NCBI GenBank assembly: GCA_017476005.1
Contig: JAFVEM010000010.1
Location: 19,841-83,840, forward strand
DNA from: Selenomonadaceae bacterium
Lineage (GTDB): Bacteria > Bacillota > Negativicutes > Selenomonadales > Selenomonadaceae
DNA: 64,000 nt
Direction of reading: 5' to 3'
Shown in pieces: positions 50,031-60,280 of this stretch; the stretch's first letter is position 1, and every line of letters begins with the position of its first letter. Under the pieces are notes generated by a model that was given only the letters and a program-made list of their open reading frames with translations, was not told the DNA's origin and did no database searches. Position numbers and translations under genes: made by a program.

Positions 50031-51344
50031 ATGAAATATCTCGATAAGTTTTGGAGCGAAGGGCTTACCCCCTTTATTTTATACCTGCATCGGAATACTT
50101 ACCTCAGAGCCATGCGGCAGGTTTTTTTCTTGCTGATGCCCTTTATCGTGGGGATTTCTTTCTTTGACGCTTTGGAGAGTCTGGTGCTGGATCCCCACGG
50201 CCTCGTTATGGGGAGCAACTTTCTTAATTTGGGTTTCTGGCTCACGGGGGGGCTTACCGGGGAGGCTTATCAAAATTCCGCTACCGTTCAATTCCTCCGG
50301 GACTGTCACGGGGTTATCAACGTGGGCTATGGCGCCATGTCCTTACTGTTGGTTATGGCCATGGCCGGACGGCTGGCTGTTATTTGGCGCGCCGATAGGC
50401 GTTTCAGCGTCTTTTGCGCTTTGGCGGCTTTGATGTTTATGACGCCGCCTCCGGAAAATTTTGATGCCCTGATGGATCATTTTGTGCAGAAAAATTATCT
50501 GTCTGCTCTCCTGATTACCCTAGTGGCGGTGCGCCTCTTTGCTTGGCTGTCGCGCTTGCCGCAACTCAATTTTTCGCCTCCGGCCTGTATGCCGAAAACC
50601 TTGCGCTTTTCCTTGGGAGCCTTCCCGGCGGTGCTGCTTACCTTGACTTGTTTTATCATCTTTTCCCTCCTGCGCCTCTATTTTCCCTTTACCTTGGAGG
50701 ATGCCCTGCTGACCATTATGCCGCGTCCCTTCTTCCAAGAACCTTTGGTGGCCATCATTTATCAGTCGGCGGCGTGGTTCCTGTGGTGGTGCGGTCTTCC
50801 CGGTCACGCTTTTACCGCCTTTGTGCAAACCGCCGCTTATCTGCCGGCGCAACTGGCCAATCAGGCCGGAGAGGCTGACTTTATTTTTACCACCGGGTTT
50901 TTCGAGGTGGGAATGATACATGTGCTGGCGCTCCTCGTGGCAGTGATGGTGTTTTCGCGCCACGGCACTTGGCGCAGTGTGTCGAAGTTCTGCCTGCCCT
51001 TCATGCTTTTTAACGTGCAGGAGCCTTTTGTCTTCGGTTTGCCCGTTGTCCTGAATCCTATTTTTTTCTTGCCTTATATCCTCGCCCCTTTGGCCAACAC
51101 CTTGGTGGGCTGGGCGGCTATCTCTTGGGGCGTGGTGCCTACCTTTCATGTGGCGGTGCCTTGGACTATGCCGGCCATCCTCGGGGGGATTATCGCCACC
51201 GATTCGCTGATGGGGGGAGTGTTGCAAGGGGTATGGCTGGTGCTGGATATTTTCATTTACGCCCCCTTTGTGATTATGGCCAATATGGCCGATTTTCCCA
51301 GTGAAACGGAAACCGAAAACGAAAAGGAGGGGGAGGCGCCATGA
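50031..51344 (+). CDS. PTS EIIC, lactose/cellobiose family
   Basis: 437 residues from ATG 50031 (TTGGAGG eight bases upstream). A polytopic EIIC of the cellobiose/lactose group: MRQVFFLLMPFIVGISF at the N terminus, FNVQEPFVFGLPVVLNP (NxxEP sugar-binding motif), and VPWTMPAILGGIIATDS near the C terminus. There is no EIIA or EIIB beside it. Instead it overlaps by four bases a BMP-type binding protein and then a hybrid histidine kinase. It could transport with PTS partners encoded elsewhere or act as a sensor subunit. Confidence 0.88.
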   Translation: MKYLDKFWSEGLTPFILYLHRNTYLRAMRQVFFLLMPFIVGISFFDALESLVLDPHGLVMGSNFLNLGFWLTGGLTGEAYQNSATVQFLRDCHGVINVGYGAMSLLLVMAMAGRLAVIWRADRRFSVFCALAALMFMTPPPENFDALMDHFVQKNYLSALLITLVAVRLFAWLSRLPQLNFSPPACMPKTLRFSLGAFPAVLLTLTCFIIFSLLRLYFPFTLEDALLTIMPRPFFQEPLVAIIYQSAAWFLWWCGLPGHAFTAFVQTAAYLPAQLANQAGEADFIFTTGFFEVGMIHVLALLVAVMVFSRHGTWRSVSKFCLPFMLFNVQEPFVFGLPVVLNPIFFLPYILAPLANTLVGWAAISWGVVPTFHVAVPWTMPAILGGIIATDSLMGGVLQGVWLVLDIFIYAPFVIMANMADFPSETETENEKEGEAP

Positions 51345-52111
51345 AAGCAACGAAGCCTTATTTTCACCTCTCCAGCGACGAAGAACTCTCCGGGCGGTTT
51401 CGCTGGCTCAGCGTTTGCACTACGCTGGCGCTCGTGGTCATGATATTTTTGTCCGTGGCCGAGTTTGGGCAAGAAAAAAAGGCGCCGCCTCCCGTGACCG
51501 CTCGGACGGACAGCGCCCACGATAGTTTAACCGATAACTTGTACGAAAGGGATTATTTGGCCGGTATTATCGCCGGGCTACGCACGCGGAGCAATCGAGT
51601 GGGCTACATCGCCGCAGCCGGAACTACCGGGATATATCAGCGCATCAACGCTTACGCTCTGGGGGTACAACGGGTGAACGGTAGCGCGCAGGTCTTGCTG
51701 GTCTGGACGCGCAGTTACCGGGACAGCAATATAGAAACCCGCGCCGTTCACGCCTTAAAAGGGGAACGCGCCGATGTCTTCAGCTACTCTTTGAACGATG
51801 ACACCATCCCGGAGGCGGCGGAGCGTTTGAATTTCCCCTTTATTGCCACTTACGATGTCAAAGGTAGCTATAAACAATGCTTGGCGAAGGTGGAGGGAAG
51901 CCACAAATTGTTGCCCATGGCTCTCACCACGCGCGAACTGGCTTACGAGGAAACAGCGCGGTGGGAACTCAAACGTGGTTATATCATTTTTGCCGGGGAT
52001 ATGTACGACAGGAGCGGTCTGAAACGCTGTACGGAGGGAGAAGCCATGAATCGCGCCGGCCGGGATCGGATGGATTGGCTAATTAGGGGGGTGAGCGTGC
52101 TTGAAAGCTGA
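51341..52111 (+). CDS. Membrane-anchored BMP/PnrA-type substrate-binding protein
   Basis: 256 residues from ATG 51341. One membrane span (about residues 22-42) and an extracytoplasmic domain of the basic-membrane-protein (Med/PnrA) type: [23 protein letters not shown] and [10 protein letters not shown], the periplasmic binding fold that in relatives binds nucleosides. It lacks the lipobox of transporter-associated members and no ABC permease is near. Lying between EIIC and the kinase, with overlaps on both sides, it is probably the ligand-sensing part of a signalling unit (inference). Confidence 0.78.
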   Translation: MKATKPYFHLSSDEELSGRFRWLSVCTTLALVVMIFLSVAEFGQEKKAPPPVTARTDSAHDSLTDNLYERDYLAGIIAGLRTRSNRVGYIAAAGTTGIYQRINAYALGVQRVNGSAQVLLVWTRSYRDSNIETRAVHALKGERADVFSYSLNDDTIPEAAERLNFPFIATYDVKGSYKQCLAKVEGSHKLLPMALTTRELAYEETARWELKRGYIIFAGDMYDRSGLKRCTEGEAMNRAGRDRMDWLIRGVSVLES

Positions 52112-54794
52112 GCTGAGCATCAAAAACGAAGAGAAAAGAGACGAGGGGGCGGTGCTCATCGGCGCCGACTCCATTGACAACGAACGGCGCAACGTCTTTC
52201 GCTTCGCCTTGAAACTGGTCAGTAAATTCGCCGGCTTTATGATACTGCTGGTACTGTTGGGGCTTTTCCTGAATAACCGCATGGAAGCCATGCTGGACAG
52301 AGAAATGGAAAAACTGGTGGCGGTACAAGGAGAGGTGGCGGGACAAACCGCCGAGGAACTTTTGCGCGGCGAGCTAAATCACCTAAAAGACGGGGCGGAT
52401 TTGTTAAGTCAAGGGGGAGTGGCGCCCGAGGTTTTATTCCGGGGGCTGACCCTCGGCAATCCCGATTTAAGCGCCGGTCTCATGGATATTAACGGCCAAG
52501 TGGTGGCCGGGGAACCGTTGCCGGAGGGATTAGCCGCCAAAGTCTATGCCGCCATGCAAGACAAGAGCGGTATCGATTATTTTGAGGGGGTAGGTCTGGC
52601 TCTCAGCGTCCCCGTGTATCACGGCAGCAACGTGCGCTATGTTCTCTACAAGGTCATTAAGGACGAGGCCTTAGAACGAGGCTACATTCATTTAGAAAAC
52701 GACCTGAGTCAAAATATGCTGATTTGCGACGCCGCCACGGGCAAGGTCATTGTGCCTTTCAAGGGTTACGGCGCGGCCAGTCCCTTTTTTGACGCCCGAA
52801 CCATGAATCCCAAGGGGGTGCTGGAGCTAACGGAGCGTTTGCAACGCGAGAGCGCGGCCACCGTTTATTCCCCGAGCATCGATGAGCGTCAGGCCGTCTT
52901 TGGCACTTTGATTATGGGGAAATTCTTGGTGCTGGGCTATGTTGACTGGCCAAAACTGACGGAAGGGATTACGGGTATCCACCGCATCGTGCTGTGGGTA
53001 GTGGGACTAATCATTTTAGTCTTTGGGATTTATACCCTGTATTATTTCACCGCCGAATTAAAAATCACGGAGAGCGACGAACTCCGAGATGCCAAGGAAG
53101 AGGCGGTAAAGGCCAGCCGCGCCAAAAGCGAATTTTTAGCCAACATGAGCCACGAGATTCGCACACCTCTGAACGCTGTCCTAGGTATGAACGAAATGGT
53201 GCTACGAGAGGCCGCCGATAATTCCAATATAAAAAAATACGCTTGGAATATCAAAAGCGCCAGCGAAACCCTGCTGTCCCTCATTAACGACATTTTGGAT
53301 TTCTCCAAGATCGAGTCGGGCAAAATGGAGATCGTTCCCACCACCTACTATCTAAGTTCCGTGCTGAACGATATTTTCAACATGATTCGCTACAAAGCGG
53401 AGCAAAAGGGGCTGGCCTTTTACATTGCGGTGGATGAAACCTTACCCGATTGCCTCATCGGCGACGAAGTACGCATCCGCCAAGTCATTGTGAACATTTT
53501 GAACAATGCGGTGAAATACACCCAAGCCGGCAGCGTCACCTTTAAAGTGGGCTGGAAACAGCAAGCCGACGGCAGCGCCCTCCTAAGTTTCCGCTCTATT
53601 GATACCGGCATCGGCATCAAAGAGGAGGACATGGGCAAACTCTTCTCCCAGTTCCAGCGGCTGGATCTCCGCAAGAACCGCACCATAGAAGGCACTGGGT
53701 TGGGACTTTCCATCACGCTGAACCTCGTGAAAATGATGGGAGGAGAGCTGAAGGTCGAAAGCGAATACGGTAAGGGCAGTACCTTCACCATTCTCCTGCC
53801 CCAAAAATTTGAGCATTACGATGCCATTGGAGATTTCCGCGCCAGAGCCGAGGCTTTCATGGAGCAACAAAAGGGGTATCACGAGAGCTTCACCGCCCCG
53901 GAGGCGGAAATTTTGGTGGTAGATGACAACGACATGAATCTTTTCGTGGTGGAAAGCCTCCTCAAAAAGACCATGGTGCAAGTAACGCCCTGTCGCAGCG
54001 GCAAGGAATGTTTGGAGAAAATCGCCGCCCGTCACTACGATATAATCTTCCTCGACCACATGATGCCGGAGATGGATGGCATCGAAACCATGGAACGCGC
54101 CAAAGCCCTGCCGGACAGCAAATGCCGCAACACCCCCATTATCGCCCTCACCGCCAACGCCATTTCCGGGGTACGGGAGATGTTCATCGGCAAAGGCTTT
54201 ACCGACTACCTATCGAAACCCATTGACAGCAAAGCCCTAGAGCGCATGATTCGCAAGTACCTGCCGGCGGAACTGGTGCGCGATGTCAAGGAGGAGGCGA
54301 CGGAGGAAAATCTGCCCCTGAAGGCCAGAACCGTCTTTTCCCCTAACATGGAACCGACGGATGCCACCGAGGAAGTTACGACCGAAAGTATCGCCGCCCC
54401 GGAGGGAGCAATAGCGACCGCCCCGGCTGGCGAAAACATCGACGTAGCGCTGGGGATGCAGTACAGCGGCGACATGGAGGACATGTACCGGGAGTTCCTC
54501 AAAATGTTCGTGGAACGCCGAGAAGAAACCAAGGAGAAAATCGAAAACGCTTTCCAAAGCGAAAACTGGGCGGACTATACCACTTTCGTTCACGCGCTAA
54601 AGTCAACTTCCCTGTCGGTGGGGGGGCAAAAAATGTCCGAAGAAGCCAAAAAACTGGAAATGGCCGGTCACGCCTACCAAGCCGGCGAGAACCAAGAAGA
54701 ACAGCTCGCCTACATTCGCAACCATCACGCCGCCACCTTGGCGCTCTACGACGATTTTGTGGCAGAGGCCAAGGAACGTGGGCTGTATCAATAA
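52101..54794 (+). CDS. Hybrid sensor histidine kinase with receiver and Hpt domains
   Basis: 897 residues from TTG 52101 (overlap of 11 bases with the BMP gene). Membrane span near 35-55, extracytoplasmic sensor to about 290, second span near 297-317, HisKA with [12 protein letters not shown] (His351), HATPase ([18 protein letters not shown]), receiver with [11 protein letters not shown] (Asp652) and a C-terminal Hpt with [13 protein letters not shown] (His831). The full phosphorelay chain is in one protein. No DNA-binding response regulator is next to it, so the final output is elsewhere. Its sensor input is probably shared with the EIIC and BMP proteins of the same operon. Confidence 0.93.
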   Translation: MKAELSIKNEEKRDEGAVLIGADSIDNERRNVFRFALKLVSKFAGFMILLVLLGLFLNNRMEAMLDREMEKLVAVQGEVAGQTAEELLRGELNHLKDGADLLSQGGVAPEVLFRGLTLGNPDLSAGLMDINGQVVAGEPLPEGLAAKVYAAMQDKSGIDYFEGVGLALSVPVYHGSNVRYVLYKVIKDEALERGYIHLENDLSQNMLICDAATGKVIVPFKGYGAASPFFDARTMNPKGVLELTERLQRESAATVYSPSIDERQAVFGTLIMGKFLVLGYVDWPKLTEGITGIHRIVLWVVGLIILVFGIYTLYYFTAELKITESDELRDAKEEAVKASRAKSEFLANMSHEIRTPLNAVLGMNEMVLREAADNSNIKKYAWNIKSASETLLSLINDILDFSKIESGKMEIVPTTYYLSSVLNDIFNMIRYKAEQKGLAFYIAVDETLPDCLIGDEVRIRQVIVNILNNAVKYTQAGSVTFKVGWKQQADGSALLSFRSIDTGIGIKEEDMGKLFSQFQRLDLRKNRTIEGTGLGLSITLNLVKMMGGELKVESEYGKGSTFTILLPQKFEHYDAIGDFRARAEAFMEQQKGYHESFTAPEAEILVVDDNDMNLFVVESLLKKTMVQVTPCRSGKECLEKIAARHYDIIFLDHMMPEMDGIETMERAKALPDSKCRNTPIIALTANAISGVREMFIGKGFTDYLSKPIDSKALERMIRKYLPAELVRDVKEEATEENLPLKARTVFSPNMEPTDATEEVTTESIAAPEGAIATAPAGENIDVALGMQYSGDMEDMYREFLKMFVERREETKEKIENAFQSENWADYTTFVHALKSTSLSVGGQKMSEEAKKLEMAGHAYQAGENQEEQLAYIRNHHAATLALYDDFVAEAKERGLYQ

Positions 54795-54841
54795 AAAAAC
54801 GTCAAAACGTCACTTTTTAGGGGTGACGTTTTGACGTTTTT
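54795..54841 (+). terminator. Terminator of the EIIC-BMP-kinase operon
   Basis: AAAAACGTCAAAACGTCAC (54795-54813) and its complement (54823-54841) form a stem of about 19 bp ending in T5. Confidence 0.92.
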
Positions 54842-55131
54842 GGCTTATTCGGAGGTGCAGAAAATGTGGAGGCGACCGTTTTTCTTCGCTGACTTGTAAG
54901 GGACGCATTCACCTCAATACAAATCGTCGGGAGTGGTATAAGAGGCAAAAACATCCTCCCCGTTAAACTAGCGACGCAAGAAATCATCGTCATCATCGAG
55001 GCTAGTTCCTGCCGGGATTTTAATTTGACGTTTTTGAAAATTATCTCGCCGAAGGACATGAATGTGTGATATAATGGGAAATATGGGACGAGGAGCCTAT
55101 TTTTTTACTTTAACGGAAGGGAGCAAATTAA
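54842..55131. other. Intergenic region with a promoter
   Basis: No coding frame that I can support. An extended -10 (TGATATAAT, TATAAT at 55070-55075) points to the phosphatase gene. The rest shows no repeat or structured RNA. Confidence 0.4.
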
Positions 55132-55998
55132 ATGTTAGCCGATTACCATGTACACACGGAGTTCAGCGATGATTCCAAGGAGGCCATGGAAGCGCAGGTA
55201 GAACGAGGCATCGCCTTAGGCTTAGCGGAAATTTGTTTTACGGATCACGTTGACTACGGTATAAAAAAAGATTGGGATGAAGGGAATATTGAGTGGCGCG
55301 GCGGCGACGGCGTAGGCATATCCGCCGCTGAAGCCGCCCCCCTAGCCAACGTGGATTACCCCAAGTATTTCGCTAAAATCGCCGCCTTAGCCTCCCGGTA
55401 TCAGGCTAAGATTACTTTGCGCCGGGGGCTGGAGTTTGGAGTGCAATGCGAAACCATACCTAAATACGAAGCGTTGTGGCAAAAATACGGCGGCGAGCTG
55501 GATTTTGCCTTGCTCTCCATTCATCAGGTAGAAAACAAGGAGTTTTGGACGCAAGATTTCCAGCAGGGTCGCAGTCAACGGGAATACCACGAACGCTATT
55601 ACCAAGAACTGTACGACGTCATCAAGGGTTTTAAGCACTACACGGTACTGGCGCATCTGGATTTAATCAAGCGTTACGATAAGACCGGAGCGTACCCTTT
55701 CAGTAAGGTCAGGGACATGGTGGCGGAGATACTCAAACTTGCCATCAGCGACGGCAAGGGGATAGAGCTAAACACCTCCTCTTGGCACTACGCCCTAGCA
55801 GATACCATGCCCTCCCGGGAAATATTGCGGCTCTACAAGGATTTAGGCGGCCGCATCATCACCCTAGGTTCGGATGCCCACAGCACCAAATACCTAGGCG
55901 ACCATTTCTCGGAGGCCAGAGAAATTTTACGCGACGAGCTGGGTTTTGGGCAAATTTATACTTTCCGCCATTTTGAGCCCATCGGTCACAAGTGGTAG
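55132..55998 (+). CDS. hisJ: PHP-family histidinol-phosphatase
   Basis: 288 residues. The PHP metal-dependent phosphoesterase fold shows DYHVHTEFSDDS at the N terminus, FTDHVDYG, LRRGLEFGVQ, LAHLDLIKRY, and GSDAHSTKYLGDHF near the end, the metal-ligand clusters of HisJ/HisK-type histidinol-phosphatases (final dephosphorylation in histidine synthesis). No other his genes are in the window, so a different phosphate ester cannot be excluded. AGGGAGC lies seven bases before the ATG. Confidence 0.88.
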   Translation: MLADYHVHTEFSDDSKEAMEAQVERGIALGLAEICFTDHVDYGIKKDWDEGNIEWRGGDGVGISAAEAAPLANVDYPKYFAKIAALASRYQAKITLRRGLEFGVQCETIPKYEALWQKYGGELDFALLSIHQVENKEFWTQDFQQGRSQREYHERYYQELYDVIKGFKHYTVLAHLDLIKRYDKTGAYPFSKVRDMVAEILKLAISDGKGIELNTSSWHYALADTMPSREILRLYKDLGGRIITLGSDAHSTKYLGDHFSEAREILRDELGFGQIYTFRHFEPIGHKW

Positions 55999-56062
55999 GA
56001 TGCAATCAACAAACTTCACTAAATTCTCCGACCTTTCCCCACGTTTAGACGCTAAGAAAAAC

Positions 56063-56114
56063 AAAACCGCTCTCCGGCAGACCGTAAAGGTGTCCATGGT
56101 CGGAGGGCGGTTTT
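56063..56114. terminator. Terminator after the phosphatase gene
   Basis: AAAACCGCTCTCCG (56063-56076) pairs with CGGAGGGCGGTTTT (56101-56114), one wobble. It serves converging transcripts. Confidence 0.8.
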
Positions 56115-56178
56115 ATTGTCAGCCCGTCATGCTCCACTTTCTGCACGGATTATGAAATACGACGGTGTTTATATTTGC

Positions 56179-56768
56179 CTATCGAATTTGCTGTTCCACA
56201 GCTCTTTGTTGCTTTAGTTTTTCTCTTTGTCCCAGCGCCGTTTTCTGTTTTTCATCAGCATCCTCTTTTTTGGCGTTCACAACACCATGATTCGGGAACA
56301 CCACCAGCACCCGATTGTACTCGGCTACGGCTTGGGCGTAGAATTTTGCGGCTACTCCCAATGTCCCATCGGAGCTACCCTTTTTTTCCTCCCACCAACG
56401 TCCGGCTCAAAACGCAGAGCCTCCAAATAATTCTTTTCGGCCTCGGCATATTGCTCGATTTCGGTATAAACCAACCCGCGCAAAAGATATACTTCGCCGT
56501 TTCCTTTGCCAGTCATGATGATTTGATTAAGCACCGCCAAAGCCATGGGATAATCCTCGCCGCTCTGCACCAGCTCATAAGCGCGACTTACCTGCTCCTG
56601 TATGTTCAATTCCACCGGGTAGTGACGAAGATAAAATATACGGTCATGGGGACGCTGCAACTGCGCCTCATCGTCGGTGGAAAGTCCGGCGGCCTGAGCG
56701 ATATTGGCCAAACACAGCAGTACCAAGGAGAAAAAAGCAACAAGGGGAATTTGGTGCTTGCATTTCAT
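56179..56768 (-). pseudogene. Exported TPR protein interrupted by a frameshift at an A7 run
   Basis: The signal peptide (MKCKHQIPLVAFFSLVLLCLANIAQA) and TPR-like helices (PMALAVLNQIIMTGKGNGEV, YTEIEQYAEAEKNYLEAL) end at a stop at 56352. The neighbouring frame then continues the TPR pattern (GVAAKFYAQAVAEYNRVLVV) to 56179 with a charged tail. One extra A in the A7 run near 56385-56391 would join both frames into about 196 residues. It may be a true mutation, transcriptional slippage or a sequencing error. It is 11 bases downstream of the gene at 56779. Confidence 0.65.
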
Positions 56769-56778
56769 GGGTAGCCCC

Positions 56779-57981
56779 CTATTTTATTTTTCTGTTGCCA
56801 AGTTCCGCCGCCGCATCAATAAGGAGCAGTCTAAATACATCGTGTTCGTCCTTGTTGATACCGGCTGAAGCTACCTTGAAAAATTGTTCCGTCGTGCTGA
56901 GTTCGGCCACCGGGTCTTCTTTGCCCTCTACCGGCGATTTTTTCAGCCAAACTTTGTACATCATGTAACCGTTTACATCGGATTGTTTTTTGGTGGCTAC
57001 CTCGCCGCTACCCACGCCGGTGACATCTAGGGTAATTTTGTTGTCCGCCTCCTTCATGGCGACATCGACTTTTTCCCCCGAATGGCCGGAATCAAGGCTC
57101 GTGCGCCACAGTCCCGTGACAGCGTCTTTATGCCAATTGCCGCTGGCAAGACTGGGATACACCACATGACCGGTGTTTCTGGCGTAAGCGCTGCTGAACA
57201 CATCGCCGATTATTTTTTTTAAGTAGGCTTCTCTGGCGCCACTGCCAAACATGGAGGCCGCGCGCTTGGAGGAGATATTGACCGAAGTGACTTGGTATGT
57301 ATCGGTGCTGGCCTCCGTTTTTTCCTCCAAGTTTTTCAAGAGTCTTTTTTCCTTGGAAAAATCAAGATGCTCGTCTATCATCTTCACGGCAAAACGCGTA
57401 AAATATTCTTCTTCCTCCGCTCGCGAGAGAAGTTTCATATCATTGGGGTTATTGCTTTCCGGCAGATTTAAATAAAAATGCAGGGGAATATTGGCTAAAA
57501 TTCTGAGGGTACCGCCCTCGTCTTGACTGCAAAAGGCAATATCCAGCGCCGCAATGATTATGTAACGGTGCAATTCGTCGCTACCCACCTTGTAACCGGT
57601 ATGAAAACTGGCGTCGGTGGTGACAATGGGAACGATGCCGATGGGCGAATCGACGCCCTCCACATCTCGCCCTAGGTCGGCGTTCAGCTCACGGGATGAT
57701 TCCTGCACCTTGAAAGGAAGTTTCCCTTCGGCGGCTTGGGCTTTCAATTTTCGCGTGATAGCTTCGGCGATGCGTTTGCGGCCGTTGTCGGTAAGCAAGT
57801 TCCAATTTTCCTTGTAGCCTTCTTGCCCCTGATATACTTTTTGGTCAAGCGCATAGACGCTGTTAGTCCAAACCACCGTAGGCAATTCCTTAGCCTCCGC
57901 AGTCGCGCCGTCAAGTCCTTGGGTCAGTCCCCAGCACACTGCTCCTAAGGCCAACGCCTTTAACCATGCTTTAATTTTCAT
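56779..57981 (-). CDS. Exported protein of unknown family
   Basis: 400 residues with a signal peptide (MKIKAWLKALALGAVCWGLTQG). The mature part is soluble and mixed alpha/beta, with segments TDNGRKRIAEAITRKL and HRYIIIAALDIAFCSQDEGG, the last reminiscent of TolB/CsgG-like strands but not diagnostic. A middle region is rich in charged helices. I do not recognise a family. It is followed at 11 bases by the TPR gene 56179-56768, so both are likely one operon of envelope proteins. Confidence 0.65.
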   Translation of the reverse strand: MKIKAWLKALALGAVCWGLTQGLDGATAEAKELPTVVWTNSVYALDQKVYQGQEGYKENWNLLTDNGRKRIAEAITRKLKAQAAEGKLPFKVQESSRELNADLGRDVEGVDSPIGIVPIVTTDASFHTGYKVGSDELHRYIIIAALDIAFCSQDEGGTLRILANIPLHFYLNLPESNNPNDMKLLSRAEEEEYFTRFAVKMIDEHLDFSKEKRLLKNLEEKTEASTDTYQVTSVNISSKRAASMFGSGAREAYLKKIIGDVFSSAYARNTGHVVYPSLASGNWHKDAVTGLWRTSLDSGHSGEKVDVAMKEADNKITLDVTGVGSGEVATKKQSDVNGYMMYKVWLKKSPVEGKEDPVAELSTTEQFFKVASAGINKDEHDVFRLLLIDAAAELGNRKIK

Positions 57982-58040
57982 TTACTTCTTGCCTCCATTT
58001 GTTAATCCGCCTCAATATCACATACCGCCAACGACAAAAA

Positions 58041-58115
58041 GCCCTCCCACAGAGGGATGCCGTTCGCCACTGCGCCTAGGGCGCAACAACGGACAGCATC
58101 CCCCTGTGGGAGAGC
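58041..58115. repeat. Long imperfect inverted repeat
   Basis: GCCCTCCCACAGAGGGATGC (58041-58060) and GCATCCCCCTGTGGGAGAGCC-type sequence (from 58096) pair over more than 20 bases, enclosing CCGTT/AACGG. On the minus strand it ends in GCTTTTTG, so it may terminate leftward transcripts. The rest of 58116-58397 contains a C9 run but no gene. Confidence 0.6.
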
Positions 58116-58424
58116 CGTATATGCTCGTATGTAATTTTAGAACGGTCAGAAAAAAATGAACTAGGGCGTTACCCCCCCCCGACTGAATTTTCTGATTACC
58201 ATTACATAATCTACAAAATTCTTTCTCATGGGGGAGCCGCTCCTTTCCAAATAGTTTTTGTTTCCTTCACGGGGTACTGTTTTCGACGATACGGGCAGAT
58301 TTCCTGCCATGTTACGAAAAAATTTTAAAAAATTTACCGTGAGCTAATCTAACTAAGCTACGTTGTTACCTCCTAACGGTGAAATTTTACCAATTGCTTG
58401 AATAGGGAACGGCATTATGGTAAT

Positions 58425-58811
58425 ATGGGAAACAAGGAGCTAGAAGGCGACGAGTTTGTGCCGCTAAGGTTACAGAAAACAAATCCGACACGAGATGACG
58501 CTGGTAAATTCGTCCAATTGTCAAGGAACACAAAAAATCTTCGCGACAGAGAGTTGATTGATTCGATACTGCATATATCGATTACGGAGAATCGCGAGTT
58601 GTACGAAAAACTACGAAAGGAGGAGACGGAGATGTGTGAAGCGTTGAGAGAGTTGATGAGGGAGGATTTGGATGCGGCGTATCATAATGGAATGAGGGAT
58701 GCGGCGCAAAGCATGGTCAGCAGTGTGACTACCGGCATGGCAAAACATGGCTACGGTGAGGATGATATAGCAACTATTACATCGTTGTTGGCAAACGTTG
58801 CTAAAGTATGA
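58425..58811 (+). pseudogene. Internally deleted copy of the PD-(D/E)XK-like gene at 60281
   Basis: The product after MGNKELEGDEFVPLRLQ is almost identical to residues 160-230 of the full-length gene at 60281, then diverges at the C terminus (REDLDAAYHNGMRDAAQ). The sequence before it (58365-58428) matches the promoter region of the 60281 gene, so about 150 N-terminal codons with the nuclease-like core have been lost by a deletion joining ATATGGG to GGGCAAGGAGC-like sequence. It should not be catalytic. Confidence 0.7.
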
Positions 58812-58918
58812 TGTGGCAGGAGGACTACATTGTTTACACCACCATCTTTCCAATGCAATAAATTGTGGATTCATGGCAACATAACAGTTCCAATATTTTA
58901 TCCTTGTGGGTGATTATC

Positions 58919-59236
58919 ATGCCTATTTTATCCATAAACGAAATAAAAAGCAGAATATCTCCCATCTGCAAAAGTTATGATGTGGCAAGGGCGTACCTTT
59001 TCGGCTCGTATGCACGTGGCGACGCATCAGAGTGCAGTGACATCGATATTAGAATCGACAAGGGAAACAGTCAAAAACTATGTGGCTTGTTTGATGTCAG
59101 CGGTTTGCAACTGGAACTTATGGACGCTTTAGGCAATAATATGGATTTAATAACCATGTTACCCGAACAAGCACAGTATGACATCTTTCGCCATCATGTG
59201 AAAACTGAAGAGGTTTTGCTATATGCAGCTCAATGA
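58919..59236 (+). CDS. mntA: MntA-type nucleotidyltransferase antitoxin
   Basis: 105 residues from ATG 58919 (weak ribosome site). The minimal nucleotidyltransferase motif LFGSYARGDASECSDIDI (GSxxRG...DxD) is complete. In HEPN-MNT pairs MntA adds AMP to the HEPN toxin HepT and silences it. The hepT gene that should follow is cut off after 12 codons, so this antitoxin has lost its target. A low-level role with a HepT elsewhere cannot be excluded. Confidence 0.85.
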   Translation: MPILSINEIKSRISPICKSYDVARAYLFGSYARGDASECSDIDIRIDKGNSQKLCGLFDVSGLQLELMDALGNNMDLITMLPEQAQYDIFRHHVKTEEVLLYAAQ

Positions 59237-59303
59237 ACGAGATAAGCAGATAGTGCAGTTTTTCAAACAGCCCCACCGTAAATGCGCGGTGGGGCTACTT
59301 TAA
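59223..59303 (+). pseudogene. Truncated hepT (HEPN toxin), first codons only
   Basis: ATG 59223 overlaps the mntA stop and begins MQLNERDKQIVQ, a typical HepT start. It then runs into a terminator-like hairpin (AGCCCCACCG/CGGTGGGGCT, 59270-59296) and a stop at 59301. The HEPN domain and its RxxxxxH site are gone. Confidence 0.65.
59270..59296 (+). terminator. Hairpin at the hepT break point
   Basis: AGCCCCACCG and CGGTGGGGCT are perfectly complementary with an 8-base loop, followed by ACTTT. Probably the terminator that now ends the mntA transcript. Confidence 0.6.
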
Positions 59304-59319
59304 GCCATGGATTTTGTCA

Positions 59320-60194
59320 TTACAAATCCACTCCTTCCAATGCGATAATCTTGTCTAGCACCACCGGGATTTCCTTGTCATACTCCAGTATATCCGAGTA
59401 TTCGATGAACAGACGATATTCCTTGGCGGCGGCTAGCTTTTGGCCGGCCTGTTACAAGTAAATGGCCTTGCCGTAATGCGCCCCGGCTTCTTTCGGGTCT
59501 AGGGCGTAGGCCTTGTCGCAATCACGCCGCGCCAAATCGTTTTTCCCTTGTTGCCTGTAGATATGACCTCGCCGACTGTATGAACGGGCGTAATTCGGAT
59601 TATCGACGATGGCTTCTTCGTAAAGGAGCATGGCGCCTCGGCGGTTTTGCCTTGTCGCTCTAACTCGATGCCTTGCCTGACTTTGTATTTGGCGTATTGT
59701 TGAACGGACATGGAATATTTCTTTTCCGTTTGACGATATTGGCTTTGGGTAGTGGAGTATTCGTCGCGAATTTGCGCAATGTTTCTTTGGGCGCTTTTGG
59801 CCGCCATTATTTCTTGGGACATGCGCTCCGCCTTGTCAACGTCCAGTTCAGCCTCTGCCGTGGCCTTGACGGTGATTTTACCTTGCGCATCAACGCTCTT
59901 TTGAAATTTCTTGTCGGTGACTTGCAAGACGATGGAAGTTACCATTTCCACCTCGTCGGCGGTGAGTTGATTGTCGGCGGCACTGGAATGACTGCGGATA
60001 ACGACTGCCGCCTGTTGCGAGATACGGCGCAACGCCTCTTTGAGCACTGTTTCTTGCGCTACTTTAATTGACTCGTGGTTGTTCATGAGGTATTCGGCGC
60101 TACCGCTGAAATGCTCCACAGCGGCATGAGTGACAGGCAAGGCCAAGACCACCAACAGAGCGGCGATGGCGAAGATACGACTTAAGTAATACAT
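59320..60194 (-). pseudogene. Exported TPR protein, paralogue of 17567, frameshifted and with a nonsense codon
   Basis: ATG 60194 (AGGAGG seven bases upstream) starts a signal peptide and the FlgT-N/LPP20-like domain (GSAEYLMNNHESIKVAQETV). After GKTAEA, near 59640, the frame shifts; the TPR continues in another frame (LLYEEAIVDNPNYARSYSRR, then an in-frame TAA near 59456, then EYRLFIEYSDILEYDKEI) to a stop at 59320. Two lesions make it a pseudogene. The intact relatives are at 17567 and 61597. Confidence 0.75.
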
Positions 60195-60280
60195 TTAGTT
60201 ACCTCCTAACGGCGAAATTTAACAAATTGCTTGAACAAAGAAAGGCATTTTGGTAATATGGGGGAGCGAGGAGGGATAAC

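Noticed and set aside
54817..55059. Possible 80-residue gene on the minus strand after the kinase operon
   Set aside because: It begins within the terminator region, has no ribosome site and no recognisable pattern.
58160..58200. C9 run and AT-rich stretch as a possible origin or phase-variable site
   Set aside because: No gene in frame and no DnaA-box cluster.
58398..58424. Earlier TTG start for the deleted PD-(D/E)XK copy
   Set aside because: These codons correspond to non-coding promoter sequence in the full-length copy at 60281.
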